The notes under the pieces: model-generated
Database searches by the model: none
What the model was told of the DNA's origin: nothing
The model's input: only the letters and a program-made list of their open reading frames with translations
Origin: Pleurostoma richardsiae
Taxonomy: Eukaryota > Ascomycota > Sordariomycetes > Calosphaeriales > Pleurostomataceae
Length of the DNA: 64,000 nt
NCBI GenBank assembly: GCA_030052745.1
Contig: JANBVO010000054.1
Location: 62,001 to 126,000 of the forward strand
Reading direction: 5' to 3'
Position numbers and translations under genes: made by a program
Shown: in pieces, positions 26,375 to 37,637 of the stretch
Numbering within the stretch: the first letter of the stretch is position 1
Layout: every line of letters starts with the position of its first letter

Positions 26375-28020
26375 TTAGAAGTTCCTGCTCATGTCCGCCC
26401 GGATCCTCGAGTAGTCAAACAGACCCTCGATGCTGCCGACGGCGGAGATGGCGATGTCCTGGTCCCAGATCTTCTTGTTGGCGAACTCCATGACGTCCTT
26501 CTCGGTGATCCTGTCGATGATGCGCTCGATCTCGGCGGGGCTCATCCGCCGGCCGGTGGTGACGATCTGGCGGCCGATGTCCTCGGCGACGGCGGTGGTG
26601 CCGTCAAGGGACAGCAGGATGGACGCCTTCAGCTGGGCCTTGGCGCGCTCGACCTCGGCCTCGCTGACGCTCTGGCACAGGCGGGTCCACTCGCGCAGGG
26701 TGAAGTGGACGAGGTCGTCGACGCGGTCGAGCTTGTCGGTGACCAGGTAGATGCCCCAGAGACTATTTGATGTTAGCTTGATTGCCACGTACGCTGAGCG
26801 AGAGCGCTTACCCGGTGTCGCTATAGCTGGTGGAGAAGCTCATGAAGCTGTTGGCGAGGTCGTTCTTGTGGACGAAGCCGCTGAGCTTGCTGCCCTGGTG
26901 GGGCGCGTTGCCCATGGCCTTGTCGTAGTTGCCGACGATGGCCTGGGCGACGAGGCCGGTGAAGTAGTCGTCGTCGCTCCAGCTGACACCCTCGACGGCG
27001 AGGGCGATGTTGGCGGTCGGGATGGTGTCGTCGCGGACGCGGATGTCGGATCCGATGAAGTCGGGTTTCCGCTTGGAGAGGATGTAGGCGCTGGTCTCGG
27101 GGCCCTTGGAGGGGAGCTTGGCGAAGTACTTGTCGGCCATCTCGACGAGCTTCTCGTGCGGGACGCCGCCGGCGCCGACCAGGACCATCCGGTCGGCGGT
27201 GTAGTTGTTCTTGATGTAGTTGGAGAGCTCGGTCCGGGTGATGTCGCGGATGTTCTCGCGGGGGCCCAGGATGGTCCGGCCCAGGGGCTGGTGCTGGTAT
27301 GCGGTCGCGTGCAGGTGGTCGAAGACGACCTCCTCGAGCTGCTTCTCGACCTCCTCCGACTCGCGCAGGATGACATCGCGCTCGCGCTCGATGGCGGACT
27401 CCTCGAGCTTGGAGTTCTGGAGGATGTCGGCCAGGATGTCGACGCACTTCGGGACGTCCTCGTTGAGGGACTTGGCGAAGTAGACGGTGTTCTCGCGCTG
27501 TGTGACGGTTAGCCGGGCGGACGGCGCCTCATCGTACGATGACGACTTACCGAGGTGTAGGCGTTCAGGTGAGCGCCCATGTTCTCGATCTCGAGCTCCA
27601 GCTGGTGCTGGGTGCGATTGCTCGTGCCCTGTCATCTGTGTCAATAGCCATCTCACATCCGTGTATCCGAGCTCGTATGTACCTTGAACGCGAGATGCTC
27701 GAGGAAGTGCGCTGTGCCGTTGGTCTCCTCGGTCTCGGCCCGCGAGCCGGCATCGATCCACATGCCGACGGTCGACGTCTGCGCGTACGGGGAGTATTGT
27801 GTGGCAACCTGGAGGCAGAGGAGGCGCGTCAGAGAGGACCCGGCGATGTCAATGGCACGGGGAGGGAGCTTACGGTCAGTCCATTCTTCAGCGTCGTGCT
27901 CTGGGTCTTGACGGGCGCCGAGACGGGCGTGGCGAAGTTCCGGATCAAAGGCGAGGGAGTCAAGGCCGTCCGGCCCCGCAGGCCTTTGGTGAGGTTCAGA
28001 GCGAGTCTCCGGGACGCCAT
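26375..28020 (-). CDS. MAS1: Mitochondrial processing peptidase beta subunit (M16)
   Basis: Five exons, 28020..27874, 27808..27683, 27628..27551, 27497..26812 and 26762..26375, with introns of 49-65 nt, give 474 aa. MPP cleaves presequences from imported matrix proteins. In Neurospora the same protein is also core I of the bc1 complex. The Arg-rich, acid-poor start ([17 protein letters not shown]) is a typical matrix presequence. The inverted zinc motif H83-F-L-E86-H87 and the distal E163 are present, so this is the catalytic beta rather than the alpha subunit. The M16 C-terminal half follows. An in-frame ATG also occurs at 28197, adding 59 codons that look like translated leader; I prefer 28020. 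It shares a 298-bp divergent promoter with the GH36 gene. Confidence 0.95.
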
Positions 28021-28318
28021 TGCGGTGAGATGGAGGACAGGGAGGTGTTTGAGCGGTTTGTCAGGAAGACGGCGATGTTCGGTTCGTAGCTCGAAAACTG
28101 CTCTCCCGGAATTTCTCGACGTATGCATCACGTGTGGGATCACGTGTAGCAGGGGAGGTGCGTACCGCCGACCACTTACATGCCGCGGATTTGGCATCTA
28201 AGACGATCTGCGTGGGGACGGCATTGGGCTGCTCAGGTAGACACATAGACACACGTGCACACTGCCAGCTTCAAAGGCAGCATTCTATGCCCTCCAGAAG
28301 CAAGGAGAGCCAGAGAGC
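28021..28318. promoter_or_regulatory. 298-bp bidirectional promoter, MPP-beta / GH36
   Basis: This is the only DNA between two start codons facing apart, so both promoters and 5' UTRs must fit here or overlap the neighbouring gene. I identify no specific operator. Confidence 0.6.
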
Positions 28319-31300
28319 ATGGCAGCCGAAGCTATGGACTTCAGCAGTATCGACCTGAACACGATCTACCATGTCCCGAGGCAGAGACCAGCTCCGCAGC
28401 TAGACTCGGACAAGATGGGAGCGTCGGTGTCTTCGTATCCGCCGTTGGGCCAAGTGACCCAGCTGCAGTCCGGAACAGTTGCCTGGGTGGCCGTTCTTGA
28501 GGTAACCGAGGACCTCGCGGGCGAGGCATGGGAAGTTGCCCTCTGGCACACGGCTAGAGAAGCTCCAGACACCTGGACGGAGACGCTGTTCTCCCTGGTG
28601 AAGGAGACGCCGTCAGACTTGCAGCGGGCAGTTCCGTCATCTCGCCGTCTCTACTTTGCTGCCGAAGTCCCCGTTAACACGTCGCTCACGTTCACCCTCA
28701 AGTTCCGCCAGGGTGCTGATCGGCCTTGGAGATGGACTAGGGATGAGCTAGGCATGGGCGACGGCACCGTGATTGTAAATGGCCATAAAACGACCGAGAG
28801 CATTGCGGAGGATTTTGGGAGCATCATCTCCGACCTTGATCCGAGCCTGCAGGTCAAGCCCGCCATGAGTCAAGCGCCCGGGACACGACTGTGGACCATC
28901 GAAGGGTCCGTCCCTGCGGCGAAAGACGAGGTGTCGGCATTTGCCGACATCAAGCTCGGATTGCCCTGGGGCTCTTTTCTGAGGTGAGCCTTGGCGTCGT
29001 GAAGCTGCTCTAAGTTGACCGCCGGTTTCGTATCCTGTGTTGCCTCAGAATTCCCTGGGCGGTGTCGTGCTCAAAGCCCGAGACTGACAGGGGACAGATG
29101 GTTTGCCTTGGTGCGGATTTGGAAGCCCTGGCTAGCACCCAGGCACGGCAAGACACATTTCTCGCTTGACAGAGATGGGGTTCTGCTGTCTTTCCTGAGC
29201 TCTTCCGGCCAACACCTGGTCCTCCTTGCTGTGAGCGGAATGCATGATATCATGACCGTATTTCAGAGTAGCGATTCGGGCCGTGTAATGCTTCATGTAC
29301 GCGTGATAGTCTGATGTATACATTGACTCTTGGCTGACTCCTGAAGGCTCGCAATGACGGTACGACCGAAGGCACTGCAACGGTCATTGCAGCCGTCGGG
29401 CACGACTTTGAGAGTGCCAACGCGGCTGTGATGTATCATGCTAGAAACCTCGTCCACCTGAACAAGAAGACTACCGGGGAGTATGACGAGGAGCTCGATG
29501 CCCTCAGGAAGGGCGTCAAGGCAGAGTGGCTGGAGAACTGGTATGACGGTCTAGGTTTCTGTGAGTTCCTTTGTTGACGATGGGTGCAAGAGACCGTATT
29601 AATTGCCATAGGTACCTGGAATGCCCTGGGTCAGCGGCTCACAGACGAGAAGGTCATCAATGCTGTTGACGCCCTCGCTGAGCACAACATCAAGATTACA
29701 AGCCTCATAATTGACGATAACTGGCAGAACATCGACTACCGGGGAGAGGGCCAGTTCCAGCACGGCTGGAACGACTTCGAAGCCGAGCCCAAGACGTTCC
29801 CCAAGGGACTCAAGGACACGGTCTCACGCATCCGCGAGAAGCACTCAAACATCCAGCATGTGGCGGTCTGGCACGCGCTCCTGGGGTACTGGGCCGGCCT
29901 GGCCCCTGACGGGAAGCTCGCCAAGACGTACAAGACGGTCGAGGTTGTCCGCGAGGACGCTCAGCGGCGGAACCTGCCCCTGGGAGGCAAGATGACGGTC
30001 ATCGCCAAAGAGGACGTCCACAAGTTCTATGACGACTTCTACCGCTTCCTGTCATCGTGCGGCATCGACGGCGTCAAGACAGACGCGCAGTTCATGACAG
30101 ATACGCTCGTGTCCGCCAAAGCGCGCCGCGACCTCATAACCGAGTACCTCGACGCCTGGACCATCTCGTCTCTTCGCCACTTCAGCGTCAAGGCCATCTC
30201 GTGCATGTCGCAGACCCCCGACATCCTCTTCTACTCGCAGCTGCCTCGCAACCGGCCGGCCATCCTGTGCCGCAACTCGGACGACTTCTTCCCGGAGATC
30301 CCGTCGTCGCACCCCTGGCACGTTTGGGCCAACGCGCACAACAGCCTGTTCACGCAGCACCTGAACGTCCTCCCCGACTGGGACATGTTCCAGACCGTCC
30401 ACGACTACTCCGGCTTCCACGCTGCGGCGAGATGCGTCAGCGGAGGGCCTATCTACATCACCGACGTCCCAGGCGAGCACAACATGGACCTGATCAGCCA
30501 GATGACCGGCATGACACCGCGGGGCAAGACGGTCATCTTCAGACCCAGCGTTTTGGGGAGGAGCATCGACCAGTACACCGACTATCACGATGACTCTCTC
30601 CTCAAGGTTGGGTGCTACCACGGTATGTTGCAACGCCGTCGAAGCCAGCCTCCCCTACTAACCGTATGATCGCTAGGCGCCGCCGTAACTGGTACCCCGA
30701 TCCTAGGCGTCTTCAACATATCCTCCCGCCCGCTGACCGAGATCATCCCCCTGACGCGCTTCTCTGGCGTGACCCACTCCATGCACTACGTCGTGCGCGC
30801 GCACAGCACAGGGCTGGTCTCGCCTCTCGTCACAGTCGACGACGCGACCTCCAAACTGACCGTCTCGCTGGGCGAGCGCGGCTACGAGATCTTCACCGCG
30901 TACCCGCTGGTCACCTTCATCAGCGAGGGGGGGCTCGGACACGTGTATGTCGCAAATCTCGGCCTGCTGGGCAAGATGACGGGTGCGGCGGCTATCGTGG
31001 CCAGCGAGATCGACCTGACTGACACCGGGCGCGTGTTCCTGGACACGAGGGTCAAGGCGCTGGGTGTGCTGGGTAAGCCTTCCCGAAACGCCATTTCCTC
31101 TTTCTCTGGACAGTATGTGCTGACGAACTTCGCAGGTGTCTTCATCTCGAAGCTGCCGCAGATAATCATCGCTGACAGCTTGATGGTGACCATCCTCGGG
31201 CAGCCCATCCCGCCCCACACAGTGACCATCAGCACGGCCGACGACCGCGTGTTGGAGATCGACGTTGACACGGCGTGGAAGGAGATGGGTCTTTCGAGCG

Positions 31301-31347
31301 GCTGGAGCAACGAGGTCGAGGTCAAGGTGTACTTTGCCATTGACTAG
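28319..31347 (+). CDS. GH36 alpha-galactosidase / raffinose-synthase-like (Sip1-type)
   Basis: Six exons, 28319..28983, 29098..29296, 29347..29560, 29612..30622, 30677..31072 and 31136..31347, give 898 aa. The family acts on alpha-galactosides by a retaining mechanism in a TIM barrel. The nucleophile is D517 in GVKTD and the acid/base is D644 in YITDVPGEH. The barrel opens with GFCTWNALGQ and SLIIDDNWQ. An N-terminal beta-sandwich precedes it and a C-terminal beta domain follows. No signal peptide is seen, so a cytosolic enzyme is likely, unlike secreted GH27/GH36 enzymes. Exon 2 could end at 29296 or 29302; GTACGC at 29297 was chosen for its better donor sequence and continuity. Whether it hydrolyses or transfers galactose cannot be told from sequence. 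Confidence 0.9.
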
Positions 31348-31555
31348 ATCATGAGAAAGAGGGTCTTAGAGGAGCATTGGCGGTGTTTAGAAATGACGAA
31401 ACGAATGCATGAGTGGGAATGAGACGGCTGGTACAACAGGTAGATTAGCTTTTCACTTCTTAGCAAGCAACGATCCCATTTGCAGATGACAGTTCATCGT
31501 AAGACAGCAACATTTTGTCTATAGCACTTTTACGGACATCTCACTCGCCAACCCC

Positions 31556-32841
31556 TTATCTTTTCGCCTGCGGCTCAATGCCCAGCAACTTCGCCTCCCC
31601 AGCCACAATGTCCGGGATCTCGTCCTTGAGGCTCCTCCCGTGCGGCTTCCAGCCGAGGAACTTGCGCGCCCGCGACGCGACGCTCTTGGAGTTGTGGCAC
31701 CACGAGGGGTCGGCGATGCTATCCTGCTTGAGCAGCTCGTCCAGCGTGATGACCTCGGTCTTGGGCTCGGCCATGTATCCCTGGCGGACGGCCTCCTCGG
31801 CGATCCAGCGCGCGACCTCGCCCCAGACGTGCGTGCCGTTCTCGGCGAAGAAGTAGCCGTGCGGGCCGAACAGCTCCGGGTCGGCACCGCGGGCCGGGTC
31901 GAGCGCCGCCTCGACGATCTCCACCATCAGGTCGGCCAGGTCGTGCACGTGCACGTTGTCCCACTCCGTCTTACCCGTGCCGACCACCGGCGCGAAGCCG
32001 TGGCGCAGCAGGAACTTGGTCATGTTGTACGCCTGGATGCTGCGGGTGTTGACGGGCCCGCGGCCGGGGCCGTAGATGGTCGGCGGGCCGACGATGGCCG
32101 TCTTGACGGCGGGCGAGTTGGCGCCCAGGACGATCTTGTCGACGTTCCGGTGGTAGGCCTGGTCGGGCAGGTTGATGATGCGCTCGATGTCCTTGATGTC
32201 GTCGTACTTCTCCTCAGGGATGGGCGGCTGACCGTGGCGCTCGTGTGTCTCGTCGTACTGATGGCTGGTCAGTCGGGAGACAAACGAGAAACATGTCTGA
32301 GCTCTAACATACCCACTGAAGGATGCCCGTGCCGCAGATGTGCACCCAGTGTCCAGGCTTCTCAGCAGTGTGTCCGGCGGCGAGTCCCTTAGCGATTGCG
32401 TTCGCCGCAGGGACATTGTCAGAGGAGTCGGCCGTGTCTGACGGTGTTAGCATAGGAGCTGTGCCGATACGAGAAGGGGATACGTACGGACTACGACGTC
32501 TGCCTCGGCAGCGGCCTTCTCAATAACACCGGAAGAGTCGAGGGTGCCATAGACGAGCTTGACATCCGGGTACTTCTCCTTGACCGGCTTCCCTCGCTCC
32601 TCGTTGCGGACGAGCAGAGTGTACTCGTAGTCCGGATGCGCCTTGTGCAACGCGTAGAACACATCGCCGCCGATGTATCCTATGTGTAGGGAGACATGTC
32701 AGATTCGATCCTTAGGCACCGCCCCCACAGCAAGTCTACTCACCAGTCGAACCCGTCCTTGGGATTGGGCGTCAGCACCAGGTAGGTGGTCAGTTGGGAC
32801 GAGAGAGGGATGGCAGCTTACAGGAAGATCTTAGGCGCCAT
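31556..32841 (-). CDS. NAD(P)-dependent epimerase/dehydratase, atypical SDR
   Basis: Five exons: 32841..32822 (20 nt), 32757..32744 (14-nt microexon), 32679..32488, 32437..32313 and 32257..31556. The product is 350 aa. The first three exons together encode MAPKIFLTGSTGYIGGDVF, whose GxxGxxG supports a Rossmann fold binding NAD(P). Further marks are YGTLDSS, VVVHTADSSDN, the ICGTGI strand and GPPTIYGPGRGP, all typical of fungal nucleoside-diphosphate-sugar-epimerase-like proteins. I do not see a clear SDR Ser-YxxxK active site; YDDIK and the HRNVDK segment are candidates. Substrate unknown. It converges with the GH36 gene, with about 208 bp between stops. Confidence 0.87.
32744..32757 (-). other. 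14-nt microexon in epimerase NAD motif
   Basis: The exon reads GACGGGTTCGACTG. It is bounded by a preceding AAG acceptor and a following GTGAGT donor, with 64-nt introns on both sides. Joining it restores L-T-G-S-T-G-Y-I-G-G. Skipping it shifts the frame (14 is not a multiple of 3). Confidence 0.85.
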
Positions 32842-33702
32842 GTTAGGTCAGTCGTCCTTGTCAGGAAGGAAATCGGGGCAAATAGGTCTTTCTTAAGCTC
32901 TCTAGTATCACGATAGTATGAAACTTGGAGATCGTCTATCCACGGCATCAATGGCTTTAACGGTGCCTCCTATAAGTCTGGCTGCTGTTCTACAGATTTC
33001 CAATCATTGCGGGGCAGGCGAGCTCTCATTCGATGGTTCGATGACATCACAGGCGGAGAGACCGTCGCAAACGCTGCGGTTTCCGAAGTCGCTCTTCAGC
33101 CTCACCGGATGCACAGCAAGCTAAGGCACAGCGTGTATCGCCTGATGATCATCAGGGTGCGTGGGATAAGGCTTTCGTCCTGCCAGCTACCCTTTCGGGC
33201 CTCCGAATGGCTCACTGGGCCGTCTTACACCGGTCAATGGCGGGTAAACAATGACCCTCCGCCATCGAGGCCGTTAGACAGGCAAATCGGCTAATATCGC
33301 GTCCATAGCAGCAATTGCTGCGCGGCGCAGTTGATGGCCATCCCTAAACTGGCGAGAACTCTTTGTATTCTCCACGTAGGAAATCCAGCAAAAAGGACCT
33401 GTGAGGTCGGAGCGCTTCCAGCTAACAATGTACTCCGTGCCCCGTGGCTAATTAACGGTTTCGAAGACGGTGGCTCGTGCGCCGGAACGCTCGTTGATGC
33501 CTGAGGAGGCGAATCGCTTAGCGCCGCCGAGCCAGCAGCAAGCCTTGCTTTGCCGACTGCAGACCTGCGTGATCAAATCCGGTGAGCACCGAGCCGTCAC
33601 AAAGGCGCAGCCGTGACTGTCTCCCTCCAACCTGCGCCCTACTGTCCCTCTCCCTTCATACATCTGCCGTCGACTGTTTTCACGTCTGCGGCTGGCGACA
33701 AG
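32842..33702. promoter_or_regulatory. 861-bp divergent promoter region, epimerase / mS38
   Basis: Intergenic DNA between head-to-head genes. No distinct motif or coding sequence recognised. Confidence 0.45.
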
Positions 33703-34808
33703 ATGCTGCCTCCCTCAGTGCGGCGCGTGGTGTCGACTACACCGCAGTCGCCGATCCTGTCGAACCTCGCCTCGGCGGTCCCTCGGGCGACCACCGCCCT
33801 CGGCCTGCCATACAAGCCCCGGCACCAGCGACGATGCTCTTCCTCCAAGCCCTCGAGCCCAGATAACGGGCCCAAGGACATCCCCGCCGGGCAGTCCGTC
33901 CCCGCGTCCGCCTCTCAGTCCAAGTCGGGCGAGTCGTCCGACTCGAAATCTTCGCCGAGCGAAAAGCGCAAGAGGAAGGCCAAGAACGCCTCCGACCGCC
34001 AGAAGCTGCCCAGCGTCCCGAGCACGCAGCATCTGCCTCAAGAGTGTACGTACAGTCTATCTGCTGTGGGATTGGGCCGTCAAGAGACTAACCGGCCGCT
34101 GCAGCCCTCGCGCTCTCGACTTTCTTCTCGCTGCACCGCCCGATATCCATCACGACCAGCCTCCCCAAGGTCGTCAGCGACGACTCCTTCGCCTCCATAT
34201 TCGTGCCCCGCACGCAAGGCCAGCGGTCCTCCGACGTGATATCGACCCTGTCACGGACCGTGGACGAGCTAGAGCAGCCGATGGCCGGCCTGTCGCTCGG
34301 CCACGACGCCCATGCTGCGGACGACGTGCACAAGTTCGACGTGAAGCACCTCGACGGCAGCGAGACGAGCGTCTACGTCGAGCTCAAGGCCATGTCGGGC
34401 CAGTTCCTACCCTTCCGGCCCCCTCCGCTGCCGCAGCCCGAGGCCGCCCGCTCGGAGGCCGCCGAGACCGGAGCTGAGGAGGGGCTCCGGGAGGAGGACG
34501 CGGCTCCGCACCACCGGGTGTACAAGGCGGTGTTCACGATCGAGGAGACGACGGACGCGGACGGGCAGGTCAAAATCATGGCGCACAGCCCGCGGCTGAT
34601 CGAGGAGGAGCAGCGCCAGCCCCGCACGTTCCTGGAGCGCATGGCGCTGCGGCAGCTCCGGTTCGAGGAGGGCCGGGAACGGCACGGCGGCGAGGGCATG
34701 ATGGCCATCAGTGTCAAGAGGCAGCGGAAGCTGAAGATGAAGAAGAAGAAGTACAAGAAACTCATGCGGAGGACGCGGAACCTGCGGCGGAAGCTCGACA
34801 GGACGTAA
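33703..34808 (+). CDS. COX24: Mitochondrial small ribosomal subunit protein mS38 (Cox24/AURKAIP1 family)
   Basis: Two exons, 33703..34045 and 34105..34808, with a 59-nt intron, give 348 aa. The C-terminal 36 residues (313-348) are extremely basic, with the VKRQRKLKMKKKKYKKLMRR core that defines the mS38/Cox24 family (DUF1713), and end at the stop codon as is usual. This tail binds rRNA in the mitochondrial small subunit. In yeast, loss of Cox24 impairs mitochondrial translation, notably Cox1-3. The N-terminus (MLPPSVRRVVSTTPQS) is suitable for mitochondrial import. A Ser/Lys-rich low-complexity region is at about 45-105 and a charged middle follows. The protein is much longer than yeast Cox24, as is common in filamentous fungi; only the C-terminus identifies it. 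Confidence 0.88.
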
Positions 34809-35051
34809 CCGGCCCATTTTTGCTTCTGCTCGGATGTACATAGCTCCCTACTACTTTTGATGTTCCCCCGTTTTATTTTCCCTTGCGCTTGAGGTAGAGG
34901 GGTCTCGCAACCATGACAGGTACAAATAGACGTGCGTTCTCGAGAGTCATGCTCCCTGGTAATGTTCTGTTCTTTTCCACCCAAGGCACTCTTCGTGATC
35001 AATGTCTACGTCGACTTTAGTCCCCGCCCGAGGCGAGACTAGCTGATCACG

Positions 35052-35130
35052 CGAGAGATGGGAAGACGGAAGAGAAAAAGGAAAGGAAAATGCAAAGAGA
35101 AAAAGAGGAGAGAAAAAGGAAGAGGGATGG
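35052..35130. repeat. Purine-rich low-complexity tract
   Basis: Nearly all G/A on the plus strand for about 79 bp, with GAAAAAG-like units, about 250 bp after the mS38 stop codon. Confidence 0.7.
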
Positions 35131-36050
35131 CACCGGGTAGGGTCGAACTGAGGAGCAAAAAGAATCACCCGAGGGAGACCGGAAAAGTCTTGTTTTTCCT
35201 CATGGGAAGCCACTTCAGTGGACGAGGGCACGCTGAACGTGGCACTCACGTCTAGTGGCATTGCGTGTTTCTGATGGTCCTGTCCCGATGCGATTTTTGG
35301 TCCCTTTTTGACTCTATAAGGGAAGGTTGAAGCTGGGATGGAAAACGGTGGTGAATGCCCCAGGCTCCCAAGACACCAGACACCAGGCGTATATCTGAGG
35401 AGCTGCAACGTCTTAGAGACGTATCACTCTTAAACAGTAGCTAAGAATCATATTTAAATAGTCCAAGACCAGACTATCTTAACCTTTGCTCGTCTAAGAG
35501 AACATCGCACGACAATTCAAAAGTAAGGGAAGTAGACATCGTGGAGATATGGCAACCTTACACGGTTCTCGACATGTCTAAAACGTGTAGTAGCTCGACA
35601 GCCCTATATACGTAGATATGAATCTTAAATCTATTGCTGATACTCCGCCCGCCAGCCATTTTGACGTGCACACTTAACCGAGGAACGATGTCTACCACTA
35701 AGTAGATCCGACCAAGCCATACAGGTCGAGTTGAGTATTCTACCGCCAAGAGCTCTCAAACACGTCTAAAAGCGGGCACTCTCAGGAAGTTTGACAAATG
35801 TCTTGCATATCAGGATCAGATGTTGTCCAAGACCGTCTCTGTTGCTCTGGCACGTTGTGGAAGCGATGCAGCTCAGGGGCTAACAGTAACCCCTCCGGAG
35901 AAGAGCTCTCCTTTCATGAAGGGAGCATATTTTCACTGCAAGGTATTTCTGCTTGTGCTCTGAAGCTCCTTGGACAGGTCGACAGCTCATCAATGCCTTA
36001 AGCTTTTCGATAACATCAACAAGTCTGCGGGTTGTCCGGATGCTGTTGAA

Positions 36051-36075
36051 GCGCCGGCCCGCACAGGCCCGGCGC
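36051..36075. repeat. GC-rich imperfect inverted repeat
   Basis: The arms GCGCCGGCC and GGCCCGGCGC pair with one bulged base around a 6-nt loop. It lies about 300 bp upstream of the Psg1-like start codon, in the middle of DNA of lower GC content. Confidence 0.65.
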
Positions 36076-36378
36076 CCCTGAACTTAATCTCGGCTTGGCC
36101 CTCGCCACGGCCGCGGTAGCGCGATTTAGACCCGTTAAAATTTACGGGAAGCAATGCGAGTCCATTCCACTGCTTCCGGGCTCTGACTTTTATACGTCTC
36201 GCTCCCTCTCTCCCTAGGAGATCGTCACTCGTTCATCCACGTCTCAGTCGCTTGAGCGTGTGCCTCTCGTTTAAACAGGATTCAAGAGCAGAATAATACC
36301 GCAGGCGGGACGCGGATACAGCACGAACTGACACTCGACTCTCGTTACACTCAAAGCTTCCAGGAAGCCCTGGCCACG

Positions 36379-37637
36379 ATGCACACGACCTTCCTCACGG
36401 CAGCTTTGCTGCTCCTCGGGCCCGCCTCAGCTGCACCAGGCCTGCACCCGACGCGTCTGCTGCGGCGCTCACAAGCGTCACCTACTGATGTCTGGGTCTC
36501 CGTCGACGACGACGGCCAGCCCAAGACCATCACGCCGGTGGTCTCGACGGTCAGCGGCACCACGACCATCATCTCGGGCGCGCCGCACGACGTGACGGCC
36601 ACGGTCTTCACCAGGACCTCCGCCGGCGACGTCCGCACCTCCACGGGCTCCGCCCCTGTGCCCACGGCCACCGACAAGGCCGGCGGCGGCGCCTTCCCCC
36701 TGTGCTACAACACGGAGGGCGTCAACGCGCCCTTCTGCGAGCCCGGGACGAACGCGACGCTGCACCCGGGCACGACGTACTACAGTGAGTGGCTTCTCAG
36801 TGACTCGGCAAACTCTGGCGATGGCTAACAGGAGCAGTCACCTGGGACCCGACCTTCTTCAACACGACCAACGGGACCGTGATCGTCCGCGGCAACTACA
36901 TCAACTCCACGACCGGCGAGATCCTCGACCAGGCCTTCGCCTCCGACAAGACGCCCGTCGGCTACGGCTTCTACTCGTGGTCGGTGCCCAAGAGCGTCCT
37001 GAGCGGGCAGGCGAGCAACATCTCGCTGAGCATCGCCTCCGTCTCTTCCGCCGACTCCTCCACGAGCGACGCCGTGCGGGGCCCCTGGATCACCGTCGCC
37101 AAGAACGAGCCCTACCGCCAGGAGAAGGCCAAGGCGCCCACGGGGCCCGCCCTGTACATCGGGTTGCCCACCATCGCGGGCTTCGTCATCGTCATGCTGA
37201 TCGGCACCTGCTGGTGGAACCGCAAGGTCCGCCGCATCGACGTCGGCAGCATCATGGGCCGGGGCCGCCGCGGCTACGGCGTCGCCAAGAGCCGCGCGCG
37301 CCGCATGGGCCGCCGCGACAGGAAGGAGGGGATCCGCCTCATGGAGCGGGAGGTCGGCGAGGGGGGGCCGCCCGAGCAGCAGTACCGCGACGAGGACGGC
37401 GGGCACCCACGCCGCCGCCGCGACAGCGACGACGAGAGCACGGGCTGGGAGGAGCACGTGCCCGGGCGGGAGCGGGACGAGGTACCCGCGCACTACGGCG
37501 TGCCGAGGCGGGACAGCGATGCTCTGGGGAGCTTGGCTGGCACGCCGACCGAGGACAGGCAGATGGGCTTTGATCGACCGGGCGGTGGGAACGTCTTCAG
37601 GGACGAGCTGAGCCGTCAGGAGAGGGAGAGGTCGTAG
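36379..37637 (+). CDS. Single-pass secretory-pathway membrane protein, Psg1-like
   Basis: Two exons, 36379..36784 and 36838..37637, with a 53-nt intron, give 401 aa. Residues 1-18 form a signal peptide ending ASA. LLRR at about 27-30 is a possible Kex2-type site. The Ser/Thr-rich lumenal domain contains LCYNTEGVNAPFC and YYITWDP, which I associate with the fungal Psg1 family (yeast Psg1 helps Pma1 H+-ATPase mature in the Golgi). Several N-x-S/T sites are present. One TM segment lies at about 241-261, followed by a very basic, charged cytosolic tail with RRRR and RRDSD. Two acceptors 6 nt apart (36831 and 36837) both keep the frame; the second gives the cleaner domain. The family assignment is from memory and moderately sure; topology is clear. 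Confidence 0.78.

Larger units (their letters stand above)
34809..36378. other. 1.6-kb intergenic stretch
   Basis: 3' side of mS38 and upstream region of the Psg1-like gene. A purine-rich run at about 35052-35130 and a relatively A/T-rich part at about 35400-35800 stand out. A GC-rich imperfect inverted repeat lies at 36051-36075. A TATA-like word and pyrimidine-rich DNA near 36190-36215 are plausible core promoter elements. No coding sequence seen. Confidence 0.5.

Noticed and set aside
26751-27512. Plus-strand frame of 253 codons opposite MPP-beta
   Set aside because: Antisense shadow of a GC3-rich gene; Val/Leu/Asp/Gly-rich translation mirrors the codon bias of MPP-beta.
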